Positions 49,901-59,784 are shown, counted from the stretch's first letter. The stretch is DNA of 64,000 nucleotides from Corynebacterium kroppenstedtii DSM 44385 (GCF_000023145.1 NC_012704.1:1674001-1738000), one strand, 5' to 3'. Translations and numbers: made by a program. Notes: generated by a model from the sequence alone, not told the origin.

Positions 49901-50223
49901 GGCAAGCATTCCCCGGCCAGCTGGACGAAATTATCAAGTCGATCGGCCCGAAACACACCATCGTTATCGCGATGCCCTACGGCGACCGCTGGTACATGCA
50001 AGACGCTCAACAACAGGTTGTCGACGCTGCCAAGAAGTACCCGAACGTCTACGCAGCTGCCTGGTGTGCGTATGCCGAGGACCACGTGAGTGAACTCGCG
50101 AGCGATGAGATTCACCCACGCGGGAACGCCACCGTCGGCTATACCAATGCTTTCGTCGCGGCACTCAAGCAGTGGGCAAGTGGAAAGAAAGATGTACCAC
50201 CGGTCTGCCCGCCAGCAGCGTAA
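46927..50223 (+). CDS. OafA-like acyltransferase with SGNH domain, long N-terminus
   Basis: 1098 aa as read, though the true start could be later. Residues 1-480 are a Ser/Ala/Lys/Arg-rich, low-complexity region. Then an acyltransferase-3 membrane domain (HVPGIDGLRGLAVISVVIYHLFG with the family His, GVDVFFVLSGFLIT, YWSLSVEEQFYIIWP) with about 10 helices to ~850, and a C-terminal extracytoplasmic SGNH-type domain: NAIGDSVMLAS (Ser), GFGTNG, SDEIHPRGNA (Asp-His). It O-acylates cell-surface glycans or lipids. Monocistronic. Confidence 0.82.
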   Translation: MRLPKLSPAGLGKATRRAAQAVQSAAQQGGSLLRSASTIGNSPRPSQSATAQQSDSELGQSGSSASSATSASASSGATATGSSEGESSKAGSSANGSSTASSPTTRSSGSAKSGSLATSQQSTTPDDETANKPGRAGNSGERQGRGEIRRHESRNDGHAGVETHFSVSCTSTPVSARRRTSASQSSTRESGTPSFRHVGRAPAGARRLADTRTTPSGTSGITGAGSVGKKNAGRSRGVGSSLSRSHRSSEVNGGLRPSLRRPKPQVSGSRPDASVSAEPRDTRPKGSSDKKSAQATRAKKDRAKKTGSAPVKRKTDATQDKADATQAYPADEDARASQENAAAPQESAKASGSEKAFEGTTPEVSRKAPAPPKPSTADYVPVEVPRSTGISRFTQGTALPQRIEPRSKRKSSKGRRKKSSRAESSRAGVSASPSKAGSQGVSSSAGAPSARTQTAVAPQPSPARGKASTAKKTSAKDSPTGIRHVPGIDGLRGLAVISVVIYHLFGNVLPGGYLGVDVFFVLSGFLITSLLLREFVYSRTISLKNFWIRRVRRIAPAAISTLVICAAIAGVIGGDVNVNLGRQFWSSALFVNNWVQIAHSQSYFAQSELPIFAHYWSLSVEEQFYIIWPLIVSLLLVILRKTPRLVGKLALAGAVISAGAMAIIVNPGHDATRVYYGTDTHAFGLLIGAALASITISSSMEKRGDTWGYREGLLQHGRILSLLAIPALAVQIFYFFWLGDQDTFTYRGGLISSSLIVAIIIASVVRNTGPVAAIFRNKVLRHLGFISFSLYLWHVPANLFVVSLFQDYEWGRKKWITGLIAIVISLVAAELSFRFIETPIRRYGFIESTRKLSYAIFGERSTSRQRFGGAMVPAAMILCCVFAGLAIHNTSHGTALESELERLQAENRSERGAVKPAPKVVTHDMPKDGSNINAIGDSVMLASQAELQKRFPGIDINAEVSRHYQAAPAIIADLKAQDALRQFVFLGFGTNGQAFPGQLDEIIKSIGPKHTIVIAMPYGDRWYMQDAQQQVVDAAKKYPNVYAAAWCAYAEDHVSELASDEIHPRGNATVGYTNAFVAALKQWASGKKDVPPVCPPAA

Positions 50224-50313
50224 AGAAATCGACCCCCAATGTCCACTACTTTCGGGGGCGACAACCGGATAGTTGCTATGTCCATCATGTGGGATTGAGC
50301 CTACGGTAAGGGT

Positions 50314-51084
50314 ATGGATACCCAACAAGGACGCGTTCACGACAAAGTCACACTGATCACTGGAGCTGCCTCGGGCATGGGTGAATCCCACGCCCGGGTA
50401 CTGGCTTCGCAGGGAGCCAAGGTTGCCCTGGCAGATATCGCAGATGACAAGGGCACCGAGCTCGCCAAGGATCTCAACGAGAAGTACGGCGAAGGCACCG
50501 CCGTTTTTGTCCACCTCGATGTCACCGATTTCGATAACTGGACCGAGGCAGTAAAAGAAACCGTAGAGGCCTTCGGGCACCTGGATGTTCTGGTCAATAA
50601 CGCCGGAGTTTTCACCGCAGGTGATGTGGAAGAGGCTTCGCTGAAGGACTGGGATCTGACCCTGGCCATTGACCTCACCGGAACGTTCTACGGCATGAAG
50701 GCTGCTGTTCCGGAGCTCAAGAAGAGGGAGACGTCCTCGATCATCAACATTTCTTCCATCGCGGGGCTCGTCGGTTTTAAACACCGTGCGGCCTATGCCG
50801 CCGCCAAGTGGGGTGTTCAGGGGCTGACCAAGACCTCGGCTCTGGATCTGGGCAAATACGGCATCCGCGTCAATTCCGTCCACCCCGGCAGCGTGAACAC
50901 CCCATTGACGGCGAACCTCAAGCGCGGATTCGGCCAGATTCCGCTCGACCGAGCTGCCGAGCCAACCGAAATCTCCCAGCTCATCGTGTACTTAGCCTCC
51001 GACGAATCCACGTTCGCCTCCGGCGGATCCTTCGTCTTAGACGGTGGAGAAACCGCGGGAAACAACTTACGCGACGATCAATAG
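50314..51084 (+). CDS. short-chain dehydrogenase/reductase
   Basis: 256 aa. Cofactor loop TGAASGMG, LADIADD, NNAGVF, catalytic Ser in INISSIAGL, YAAAKWG (Tyr, Lys). Resembles 3-alpha/20-beta-hydroxysteroid dehydrogenase-like SDRs; the substrate is unknown. Own strong terminator 34 bp downstream. Next to it begins the decayed transporter operon. Confidence 0.85.
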   Translation: MDTQQGRVHDKVTLITGAASGMGESHARVLASQGAKVALADIADDKGTELAKDLNEKYGEGTAVFVHLDVTDFDNWTEAVKETVEAFGHLDVLVNNAGVFTAGDVEEASLKDWDLTLAIDLTGTFYGMKAAVPELKKRETSSIINISSIAGLVGFKHRAAYAAAKWGVQGLTKTSALDLGKYGIRVNSVHPGSVNTPLTANLKRGFGQIPLDRAAEPTEISQLIVYLASDESTFASGGSFVLDGGETAGNNLRDDQ

Positions 51085-51117
51085 ATCGCGAATAAATAGC
51101 GCAGGATTCTCCATTCA

Positions 51118-51190
51118 GGGCGACCACGACCTACGCGGAATGCGGGTTAAACAACGCACTCTGCCCCGCAGGTCATGAGTCGCCCTTTTC
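51118..51190 (+). terminator. terminator after the SDR gene
   Basis: Long stem with GGGCGAC/GTCGCCC base and further pairing ACGACCT/AGGTC, followed by TTTTC. The remaining DNA to 51399 shows no gene. Confidence 0.75.
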
Positions 51191-51399
51191 CATGCATAAA
51201 GTGCGAGTCAATAACGTTTCCATGCTGAGCGATTGGCCGTCCACAATAACCTGCAAGAATCCCCATTCGGGCTTTTCTTCCTAAACCAATCTTTTAACGA
51301 ACTCGGTTTTCACCCCCGTATGCGGCGGGCGTCGTTTGACCAGGCGAGACTTCCTTAGCATGCTCTAACCCACATCACTTTTCATTTCCATTTTCTCCC

Positions 51400-53094
51400 T
51401 TGCAAAAGACGTACCGTGTCCCGAACTCACTCCTCGCCCAGCCTTCGGCTCCCCTGAAGAAGTCGCGAAGCCGTTACATCACCACCGCGTTCACCGCTGT
51501 GGCATCCATGTCCCTAGCCCTTTCAGCATGCTCAACACCATCCACCGGCGGAGACGGCGGAAGGTGAGACAACGCCACCAAGCAATTCGTCGTTCTTGAA
51601 AACATGGAGCTGGGCAACTACAACCCGCTCCTTGGCCACGGGCGAAACGGAGAGTCCCACATCTACGAGTCACTCTACCGTGTTTCACCAGGTAAAAACT
51701 CCAAGCCGAAGGCAGTGCTCGCCGATGGTGAAGCCACATCCAACGATGACTCCACAGAATGGACCGTCCCATTAAAGAAAGACATTTCTTTCTCCGACGG
51801 ATCGTCCTTCGGGCCGGAGGATGTCGTCGCCACTTATAAAGCGATCATTGATCCGCGCTTCGCCTCCACAGAGACCACGGCAGTTGAATCAATCGACGAC
51901 GTCACACCGAACGGCGACCACGCAGTCAAGTTCCACCTCAAGCACCCTGATTCCGAGTTCGACCGTCGCATCTACCGAGCGATCGCACCTTCTGAAGTCT
52001 TCTGCCTTCACCAACCCGGTGAAGGCAGAAGACATGAAGATTAACTCAGATCCATTGGCACGGGGCCATATAAGGTCACATCGCTACGTCCAGATGAAGC
52101 GATTCTCGAGGCTCGCGACGGCTACTGGAGCGACGCCCCCGAGACCAAGAAGATCGTCATCCGGCACAACACTGACGACAACACTCGGGCACAGCAGATG
52201 CGCGTCGGCGAAGGCGACGGCACCATGCTCGAAGCCAAGCTGGCCAACACCGTCGCCAAGGCAAAAAACATCTCCGCGGAACACATCGAATCCCTGGATT
52301 GGCGAGGCATCTCCCTGCCCGCCGCTCACCCCGTCGCGGGTGATGACGCGATCCGCATGGCCGTGAACCTCGGCGTCGATCGGCAAAAGATGATTGACGA
52401 CATTTATGCAGGTCACGGAACCCCAACCAGTACCTTCATCACGGATTCCTAAGGCGATGCCTACCACAAGGACGCGGAGATCCCCCACGACACAAAGAAA
52501 GCGGAGAAAATTCTCGACGACGCGGGCTGGGTTAAAGGATCCGACGGCATCAGAGTCAAGGACGGCCAGCGAGCAGAAATGGATGTTATCTACTTCCCTA
52601 ACCGCGATGCCGCCCGAAAGGATTTAACCCCCGCCGCAGCCTCGGACCTGAAGGCTATTGTCATTCACATCAACCCGGTGGCCAAAGACTCCAGCGCGGT
52701 GACCGAAGAGGTGTACAACTCCACGCCGGTCATGCTGGGTGGCGGCGGTGAGCCTTACACCATCGACGGGCAGATCTATCACATTCTGCACTCGAAGTAT
52801 GCGGCCGACGGCGTCGGCGCGAAATGGGATAATGCGTCGGACTACGTCAATCCAGAAATCGACAAGCTGCTGGACCAGGCGCGAGCCGAATCCGACAAGG
52901 ACAAGCGCAACAAGCTATACAAGAAAGTCCAGCAGGGGTATCGGAAGAAGCCTGCCATGCTGGCGCTCACGTACGGTGCTCACTCCTACGTGCTCAATAA
53001 CCACGGTATGAAAACTGGCGACCAGATTGTCGAACCACATTCCCACGGCTCCTTGTTCGGGCCTTGGTACAACATTGAGGAATGGCACAACTAA
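51400..53094 (+). pseudogene. peptide/nickel ABC substrate-binding lipoprotein, disrupted
   Basis: A lipoprotein signal (TTAFTAVASMSLALSACS lipobox) and an SBP_bac_5 body can be read, but with four lesions: TGA at 51565, a one-base gain near 52012, a one-base loss near 52057 that restores frame, and TAA at 52450. The pieces between are still well conserved (DGSSFGPEDVVATYKAI, GTGPYKVTSLRPDEAILEARDGYWS, AVNLGVDRQKMIDDI). The intact protein would bind oligopeptides or nickel complexes at the cell surface. Start codon uncertain. Confidence 0.85.
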
Positions 53095-53097
53095 ACC

Positions 53098-54174
53098 GTG
53101 TCTACACTGAGACTGCGCCGAATTTTCCCAGGCCACAGGCCTACAGATAACCCGATCGATCGCCATCGTCGACGATCGATCTCGGCGTCTAGCCACAGCC
53201 GCCGGCGTGACATCGGGATCCTTATGCTCCGCCGGCTCTGCTCCCTGCCGCTTCTCGCGTTGGCAGTCACGGCCGCGATGTTCTTCTTGGCGTCGCTCAG
53301 CCCCTTCGACCCGCGCGAAGCCTATACCCACGGCAACGCCGGAGCTTTAACCGACGAACAACGTGAGGATCTGGTCCGAACCCTCCATATTGGAGGCCCC
53401 TGGTACGCCTCCTGGTGGTCATGGGTGACCAGTGTCTGCACAGGTGAGCTGGGAACATCACGGTTCTATCGCATGCCGGTAGCCGACGTCCTCGCGCAGC
53501 GGCTAGGGTGGTCGATCCTTCTAAGGTCGCTGGCCCTGGTCCTAACCTTGGTCGTCTCATTCGTGCTCGGCATCATGGCGGGCCTTCGTGAAGATGGCAT
53601 CGTCGACCGTTTCGTCGGTTTTATTGCGACTCTGCTGCAGTCTCTCCCGTCCTTTGTGCTTACACTTATTGCTCTGTTGTTCTTCTGCCTGTGGATCCCC
53701 ATAGCCCCCGCCGGCGGGCTCACAGATCCCGGGCAACCGGTGACGGTGGCGAGCACGCTCCGCCATGTCACTCTCCCCGCCCTCATCCTGGGGATTAGCC
53801 AGCTTCCCTGGTTCCTGTTGAGCCTCCGGGCCTCAGTCCGCGAGGCAATTCAGTCGGAAGCAATCACCGGTACCCGTATCCGCTGGCTGAGCCACCGCAC
53901 GGTGATGTTGCACCACATCGTTCCGCTGTCGTTACCCTCCTATTTTGCGCTCATCGGATCACGTCTCCCCGAAGTCATCGTGGGCTCAACCATCATCGAA
54001 TCGATCTTCGGCTGGCCGGGCCTCGGGTAAGCGATGGTCGATTCCGCAGAATCCCTCGATTTCATGTTGTTATCGACGCTCACCCTCCTCATCACCATCG
54101 CCGTGCTGATCGGAAACATGCTTGCCGACGCCTGCGTCGTCCTCACAGATCCGAGGGTCGATGCCAATGTTTAA
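53098..54174 (+). pseudogene. DppB-type permease, stop near the end
   Basis: GTG start 3 bp after the binding-protein stop. About six helices and the family loop (ITGTRIRWLSHRTVMLHHIVPLSLPSYF). TAA at 54028-54030 interrupts it right after IESIFGWPGLG; the frame then continues for 47 codons with the last helix to 54174. Most of the protein could still be made, lacking its final helix. Confidence 0.8.
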
Positions 54175-55036
54175 GCACCTATTTACGCCTCGGTCGTCGG
54201 GGTTATCACTTGCCTGGATTTCAGTGATCACCATTGTGGTGATCGTTGTCTATGCGATCATCGTGCCCATTGTCCTGCCAGAGGATCAAACGACGGTTAA
54301 CTTCGCGAATGCGTACAGTCCCCCGAGCTCGGACTACTGGTTTGGTACGGATTCGGGCGGGCATGATCTATTTGTCCGCACCGCACAGGCACTGAGGATT
54401 TCGCTGATCATCGCGGTGATCACGGCCATATTCTCAGCGATTATTGGAACCCTGATCGAAGTGACCGCTGCCCTCGCCGATGGATTCCTTGACCGCCTGA
54501 CCATGCGTTTTGTTGATGGAATGAACGCGCTCCCGCACCTCATCCTCGTCCTCGTCGTGGTCTCCCTTTTCAAAGGATCAGCCACCGCGATCGTGCTGGC
54601 CCTCGTTGCCACCCACTGGATTCCCATCGCCCGTATCACCCGAGCGCAGGTGCTCACCATGAGGCACTCGGATTACATCCAGGCCGCCTACCTCGGCGGA
54701 CGCGGCCATCGGTGGGTAATCGGGCACCATCTTGTGCCCGGCGTGCTCAGCCAGTCCGTCGTCGGCCTTGTTTTGCTGGTTCCGCACGCGATTTGGCATG
54801 AATCAACCTTGTCGTTCCTGGATGTCGGGCTTCCCGCGCACAGGGCAGCGCTCGGTACCCTCCTTCGCGGTGCTCAGGGCGGGGTGCTCCTGGGCAGCTG
54901 GTGGATCCTGGTGTTCCCAGCATTGTTCCTTGTCGTGTTTTGCTTAGCAGTGTCGCATGTGGGGCACTCGCTAGTTTCCGTTGTTAATGACTATGGGCGA
55001 AGGGAGGATCTAGCTGATGCCTCTCACTCCGAATGA
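54161..55036 (+). CDS. DppC-type ABC permease
   Basis: 291 aa from MPMFKHLF, overlapping the old end of the first permease by 14 bp. Six helices; the DppC family features are WFGTDSGGHDLFVRTAQALRISLIIAVITAI and the later RITRAQVLTMRHSDYIQAAYLGG loop that contacts the ATPase. It is the only undamaged frame of the operon and is likely without function because its partners are broken. Confidence 0.8.
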   Translation: MPMFKHLFTPRSSGLSLAWISVITIVVIVVYAIIVPIVLPEDQTTVNFANAYSPPSSDYWFGTDSGGHDLFVRTAQALRISLIIAVITAIFSAIIGTLIEVTAALADGFLDRLTMRFVDGMNALPHLILVLVVVSLFKGSATAIVLALVATHWIPIARITRAQVLTMRHSDYIQAAYLGGRGHRWVIGHHLVPGVLSQSVVGLVLLVPHAIWHESTLSFLDVGLPAHRAALGTLLRGAQGGVLLGSWWILVFPALFLVVFCLAVSHVGHSLVSVVNDYGRREDLADASHSE

Positions 55037-56741
55037 AAGCCTCGCCCCTGGTGAACGTCTTGCCCCCTGATGAAGGGCGTATTCCCTCCATCGACATCCA
55101 GAATCTGAGCCTTAGGATCCCCGCACCCGGCCACCGTGGGCGGTTCCGCAGTCGCGGCCATGCGGACCGTGGCTGGGTTCATGCAAACACTGACATTTCC
55201 CTTACCGTATGCCCAGGTGAAGTCCATGCGGTGATCGGGGAATCCGGATGCGGTAAGTCCATCATCGCGAACACCGTCGTCGGCACGGCGCTCTGCCCAC
55301 GTGGAAGGCACGGTCATCGTTCAAGAATCGTCGCCTTCTCCGGGCTGGTCCCAAGACATGGTTGCCTACCACCGCGCCAAGCACGGCGATTGGCGCGACA
55401 AACCGAGCCCCCTCGCCGGCCAGCACGTCGGCCGGATCCCGCAGTCCGCGGCCACTTTTCTCACCCCGGTCCGAACCGTCGGTAGCCATCTTATCGAGAC
55501 GATCACCGAGCTCACCCCGTCTGCGGACGCGCCCCAGAAAATCGAGACGCTGCTGGATCAGGTCCACCTGCCGAACCACGTGGCGAACCTTTACCCCCAC
55601 GAATTGCCTGGCGGAATGGCCCAACGAGTAGCCGTCGCCTTCGCCCTTGCCGGCGATCCCGAAGTCGTGATTGCCGACGAGCCCACGGCCTCCTTGGACC
55701 CCGAATTGAAATCCTCCCTGTTCTCGCTTTTGCGAGATATTGCCCACGCTGACCGCGCGGTCCTCTTGATCACGCACGATGTGACGGAACTGCGGGACGC
55801 TGGGATCGCCGATCGGTTAAGCGTGATGTATGCCTCCCATTTTTGTTGAACAAGGTGCAGCGTCGGCGGTCCTGGAACACCCCCATGACCCGTACACTCG
55901 GGCTCTGCTTGCTGCACTTCCCTCCGGTGGCATGGTACCGATCCCCGGCTTCCCTCCCTCGTTGGTCGACCTGGACGATTCTGTCACCTTTGAATCACGC
56001 GTGGAAGAAGCGGAGCAGATTTCCGATGCTTCGCACGAAAGCTCGCCGGCAGAGTTAGCGTCGGAAAGAAAAACTCATCCCCAGGTCTGGGAAGGCTCGA
56101 AGATTACGAAGAGCTTTAGCGACAAGAAGACGTCGAGCCCCGTTCTGGACCACCTGGATATTTCTATCCACTCGGGAGAAATTGTGGGTCTCGCCGGACC
56201 GTCAGGATCTGGTAAGACGACGCTGGCCAGGATTATGTGTGGGCTGCTTAATGCTGACGAGGAAACCGTGACATGTGGCGGGGAGGAAATTCGGAATATT
56301 ACGTCCGTTATCGGGGGCCGCAGGCAGGCGCGTGGAAAGATCAACATGTTCTTTCAGTCGCCGCGGAAGGCATGCAACCCCCGGTTCAACTTCCGCCACA
56401 TTATTGAAGAAACCAGCCACGGAATGACGGCCGAAGAAGCAGCGACGGAGGTCCAACTAACACCGGATCTGCTTGATCGTCGCCCCTCGCAAGTTTCGGA
56501 CGGGCAACTCCAGCGGGCGATATTGGCACGTGTGTTGGCAAGCGAACCGGACTTTGTCGTCTGCGATGAGGTCACTGCCATGCTGGACCCGGGAACAGCT
56601 GCGCACACCATGACCATGCTGACGTCCTGGGCGCGCGAAGGCGGAACTGGAATTCTGATCATCAGCCATAGCCCCGAGCTTCTTCGCACCTGCTGTGACC
56701 GGCAGATTCATATCGAAAGCCTTGCGCTAAGCCGTGGGTAA
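55017..56741 (+). pseudogene. tandem DppD-DppF ATPase, frameshifted
   Basis: Start ATG 55017 after AGGGAGGA. Two ABC domains in one gene: the first with GESGCGKS, a degenerate LPGGMAQR signature, and IADEPTASLD; the second with GPSGSGKT, SDGQLQRA and CDEVTAMLD. Frame changes near 55066, ~55300 and ~55845 (at a T5 run) break it. The C-terminal half (from 55830, 303 aa) is one open frame. In intact relatives this fused protein powers peptide or nickel uptake. Confidence 0.8.
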
Positions 56742-56763
56742 CGGCGGTGCGGCTCAAACGCCA

Positions 56764-56806
56764 AAACCCTCTACCGGCATCAACTGCCGATAGAGGGTTT
56801 GATTTG
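56764..56806 (+). terminator. terminator after the transporter operon
   Basis: AAACCCTCTA/TAGAGGGTTT with inner GGCAT/GCCG loop, followed by GATTTG. It directly precedes the second island's left repeat. Confidence 0.65.
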
Positions 56807-56845
56807 TAGCGGGGGACGGATTCGAACCATCGACCTCTGGGTTAT
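56806..56845 (-). repeat. attL of island 2: tRNA-fMet 3' copy
   Basis: 40 bp, identical to 60826-60865 except three positions. It covers the T arm, variable loop and part of the anticodon arm of the initiator tRNA. Confidence 0.85.
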
Positions 56846-56940
56846 CGGATTACATTCGAGCCTAACAGGCGTTATTCGATTCTGACCATGCCGTTTAGGG
56901 GCATTTTCGATCATTCCGGATCATTTAGAACCATCCAGAA

Positions 56941-57540
56941 TCATGCCCCTAGTGCACCATCTAGTGCACCACCCTCAAGCGCCGACTGCATGGCCGAAAC
57001 GTCGGTCAGATCAGTGTAATTTCGGGCGTTCATAGCCTCGGTGCGGCCGAAGAACGCACTGCGGATCTCGGCAGGGACACCACGAGCGATTGCCCTGTTA
57101 TTCAGCACCGTGCGCCAAGCGTGTGATCTCATGGAATAAACAGCCTCATCTTCAAGTTGAACGCCGATATCCTTATAGAGCGCCGCGCACGCCTTAACGG
57201 CGTTGTCCGTCCGCCAATGCGAGTGAGTGTCCCCTGGCGCTGGAAGGAGCGGATCGCCAGCACCGATCGTCTCAATTCGCTCTCACCAGAACCACTTACA
57301 CCGTTCATCAAGCATAGGCACCGTGCACCCTCGGTGAGTCTTGGACGTTTCCGCCTACACCGTCACCGCCAATGAGTCCTGCGCAACTGCCACATCCCCA
57401 CGGGTGAGCACAAGCGCCTCACTAATACACAAACCCATACCTGTCTGCAGCACCGCTGGAGCCGCTGTCAGTTCGTGCTTACTGATCGAAGTGTGCCGCC
57501 TATCCACTCCCGGCGGTATCGATGTGGAAAAGCCCAGGTT
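56941..57540 (-). pseudogene. tyrosine integrase remnant
   Basis: The last 63 residues (56941-57132) are intact, with HAWR (His, Arg), GRTEAMNARNYTD (Tyr nucleophile). Upstream on the same strand, out of frame, TGMGLCISEALVLTRGDV can be read near 57380-57440: the catalytic-Arg box, but with Cys in place of Arg. The N-terminal half is missing. It resembles the intact integrase at 37267 only in general pattern. Confidence 0.75.
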
Positions 57541-57562
57541 CTAAAACCTGCAACACTGAGAC

Positions 57563-57607
57563 TTGACGATTCATCACCTGCTGAATTATGGTTCATCATA
57601 TGATGAA
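57563..57607 (+). promoter_or_regulatory. promoter and TetR-type operator
   Basis: TTGACG (57563-57568), 18-bp spacer, TATGGT (57587-57592), and the perfect 16-bp palindrome TTCATCATATGATGAA (57592-57607) that runs across the start codons at 57600 and 57603. The transcript is probably leaderless. A further TTCATCA half lies upstream at 57570. Confidence 0.6.
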
Positions 57608-58361
57608 TAATGTTGAATCCGGCAACGCACTCGTGCATTGCGCAAACCTATCAGTCGCCCGCGGTAAATGGCCGCGAGCGCACACCGTCATCCACAACGT
57701 GAGCTTTGACCTGCCAGAAGGCTCTATCACGGGCTTGCTGGGGCCGAGCGGCTGCGGCAAGACCACACTGATGCGAGCACTCATCGGGGTCCAGAAAACC
57801 AGCGGCGGCACCATCACGATTGCCGGCCTGCCAGCCGGCAGCCGGAAGCTGCGCTCCGCAATCGGCTACACCTCGCAGGCACTGTCGCTCTACCCGGATA
57901 TTTCGGTGTACGAAAACCTGCGCTACTTCGCAGGGCTCTACGGGCTACGCGGAGCGAAGCGAGATACCCGCATTGCCGAAGTACTGCAGCGTGTCGGGCT
58001 GGCATCGCACCGCGACCGCCCAGTCCAGCAACTGTCCGGCGGGCAGGCGGGCCGGGTGTCGCTAGCTTGTGCGCTGGTGGTGCAGCCGCAGCTCTTGGTC
58101 CTCGACGAGCCAACGGTGGGGCTGGATCCTTTAACCCGCCAGGAGTTGTGGCAGCTTTTTCGCGAGCTTGCCGACGCCGGAACCCCCCTGCTGATTTCCT
58201 CACATGTGCTCGACGAAGCAGCGCGCTGCGACAGTGTGCTGTTCATGCGCGAAGGCCGACTCCTAGCGCACGACACGATCGCGGAACTGCAAGCAACTAC
58301 CCACACGAATACCCCGGAGGAAGCCTTCATCGCGCTCGCCGGGAAGGAAGGCGAGGTCTAG
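57600..58361 (+). CDS. ABC-2 exporter ATP-binding protein
   Basis: 253 aa from the leaderless ATG. Walker A GPSGCGKTT, signature LSGGQAGRVSLACA, Walker B LVLDEPTVGLD and SSHVLDEA. A drug-exporter-type ATPase (CcmA-like). The permease starts 3 bp later; TetR regulator third. The operon is the only intact cargo of island 2. Confidence 0.9.
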   Translation: MMNNVESGNALVHCANLSVARGKWPRAHTVIHNVSFDLPEGSITGLLGPSGCGKTTLMRALIGVQKTSGGTITIAGLPAGSRKLRSAIGYTSQALSLYPDISVYENLRYFAGLYGLRGAKRDTRIAEVLQRVGLASHRDRPVQQLSGGQAGRVSLACALVVQPQLLVLDEPTVGLDPLTRQELWQLFRELADAGTPLLISSHVLDEAARCDSVLFMREGRLLAHDTIAELQATTHTNTPEEAFIALAGKEGEV

Positions 58362-58363
58362 AG

Positions 58364-59128
58364 ATGGCTACGAAGACTACTGCAAACCAGTTAGCGAGCT
58401 TCCGACGAATCATGATGCAGTTGCGCTCGGACAAGCCAACCATTGCGCTGCTCGTCGTGGTCCCGCCCGCCCTGTTGACCCTGCTGTATTTCGTGTATGA
58501 CGACCAAACAGCCAACCCCGGCAGTAGGAAAATTTTCGCAAGTATTGGGCCCGTGATGCTCGCCATCTTGCCAATGGTGTTGATGTTCATCGTCACCTCA
58601 GTGGCGATGCTACGCGAGCGCAAAAACGGCACACTTGAGCGCGTGCTGTGCACGCCGTTGCAAAAATGGAACCTCATCGGCTCCTACGCTTTGGTATTCA
58701 GCTTCTTTTCTCTCATCCAGGCGTCAGTACTCACCTGGCTGCTCCTCGAAGTTTTCGACGTCCCCATCCAAGGGCAGTGGCACAACCTGTTACTGCTTGC
58801 GGCGCTCAACGCAATAGTGGGTGTGGCGTTTGGGCTCCTGGCGAGCGCGTTTGCCCGTAGCGAGTTCCAGGCAGTGCAGTTTGTCCCGCTGTTTATCGCT
58901 CCGCAGATTTTCCTGTGCGGATTGCTGGTCCCTGTTGCCCACATGCCTGGGGTGCTTGAGGGCGTCGCAAAACTCTTGCCCATGACTTGGGCGGTGGATG
59001 TTGTCAAAGACATTGTTGCCAACCCCGAACTTTCCGACGCTTCCTGGAGTAACCTTTGGGGACTGCTCGCGCTAAGCGTTATAGTGCTGGTCATCGCGGC
59101 GCTGACCATGCCACGGCGCACAAGGTAA
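58364..59128 (+). CDS. ABC-2 exporter permease
   Basis: 254 aa from MATKTTANQL, 3 bp after the ATPase stop. Six helices (IALLVVVPPALLTLLYFVY first, LLALSVIVLVIAALTM last), and the family segment MLRERKNGTLERVLCTPLQKWNLIGSYAL and FLCGLLVPVAHMPGVLEGVAKLLPMTWAVDVVK. An export pump whose substrate is unknown, perhaps a drug or lipid. Confidence 0.88.
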   Translation: MATKTTANQLASFRRIMMQLRSDKPTIALLVVVPPALLTLLYFVYDDQTANPGSRKIFASIGPVMLAILPMVLMFIVTSVAMLRERKNGTLERVLCTPLQKWNLIGSYALVFSFFSLIQASVLTWLLLEVFDVPIQGQWHNLLLLAALNAIVGVAFGLLASAFARSEFQAVQFVPLFIAPQIFLCGLLVPVAHMPGVLEGVAKLLPMTWAVDVVKDIVANPELSDASWSNLWGLLALSVIVLVIAALTMPRRTR

Positions 59129-59141
59129 GGAGGGCACACAC

Positions 59142-59771
59142 TTGGACACACCAACCACGTTGGGGGCAAAAGCGCTGGAAACAAAGGAACGGATCGCGCA
59201 CACCGCCGTAGAAATGTTTAGCCAGCGCGGATTTGCCAACACATCAGTGCGGGCAATTGCGCGAGAGGCCGGGGTTGACCAAGCGCTCTTACACAAGTAC
59301 TTCGGCAGCAAAAAAGAACTCTTCGCGGCCTGCGTTTCCGCGCGGGCGCGCACCTTGTACCACGTCGAAGAGTTCGCGCACTGGCCAGTCGAGCAGCTGG
59401 GAAAGAAAATTGCGCTGAACGTGGATCGGGCGCTGTCCAGCCCAGAAGGCAACGTGATGTTAGCGATTATGCGCAGCATCCTCGACGAATCAGAAGCCGG
59501 GCCCCACGATCCCAACTCGGGGATCTCGACGAAGTTGGTGCCGCAGCTCGAAGCGTTGGTGCGACGCGCCCATGCGGCGCCGCTTCCAGAAGGCGAAGTG
59601 ACGCTGCGCGCGACGCTGGTACTCAGTCAGCTCGCCGGGGCGCTCATAACCCGTCACATCCTGCGCCTGCCTGCCTTTACAGCGCTGAGCAGCGACGAAG
59701 TTGCCGCCACTATCGGCCCGACGCTGCAGCGCTACCTCGCCGAGCCACTGGAAGGTTCGCCCTTGCCATAA
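59142..59771 (+). CDS. TetR-family regulator
   Basis: 209 aa, TTG start with AAGGAGG 7 bases upstream. N-terminal TetR helix-turn-helix: TKERIAHTAVEMFSQRGFANTSVRAIAREAGVDQALLHKYFGSKKELF. The C-terminal ligand domain resembles TetR_C of drug-efflux regulators. Third gene of the exporter operon; the palindrome over the operon's start is its probable operator, giving autorepression relieved by the exported compound. Confidence 0.88.
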   Translation: MDTPTTLGAKALETKERIAHTAVEMFSQRGFANTSVRAIAREAGVDQALLHKYFGSKKELFAACVSARARTLYHVEEFAHWPVEQLGKKIALNVDRALSSPEGNVMLAIMRSILDESEAGPHDPNSGISTKLVPQLEALVRRAHAAPLPEGEVTLRATLVLSQLAGALITRHILRLPAFTALSSDEVAATIGPTLQRYLAEPLEGSPLP

Positions 59772-59784
59772 GCGCTACGCTTAC

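Noticed and set aside
51400-54174. Stop-codon recoding (selenocysteine or readthrough) in the transporter operon
   Set aside because: The stops are both TGA and TAA, no recoding structure was seen, and frame shifts lie in the same genes; decay is simpler.
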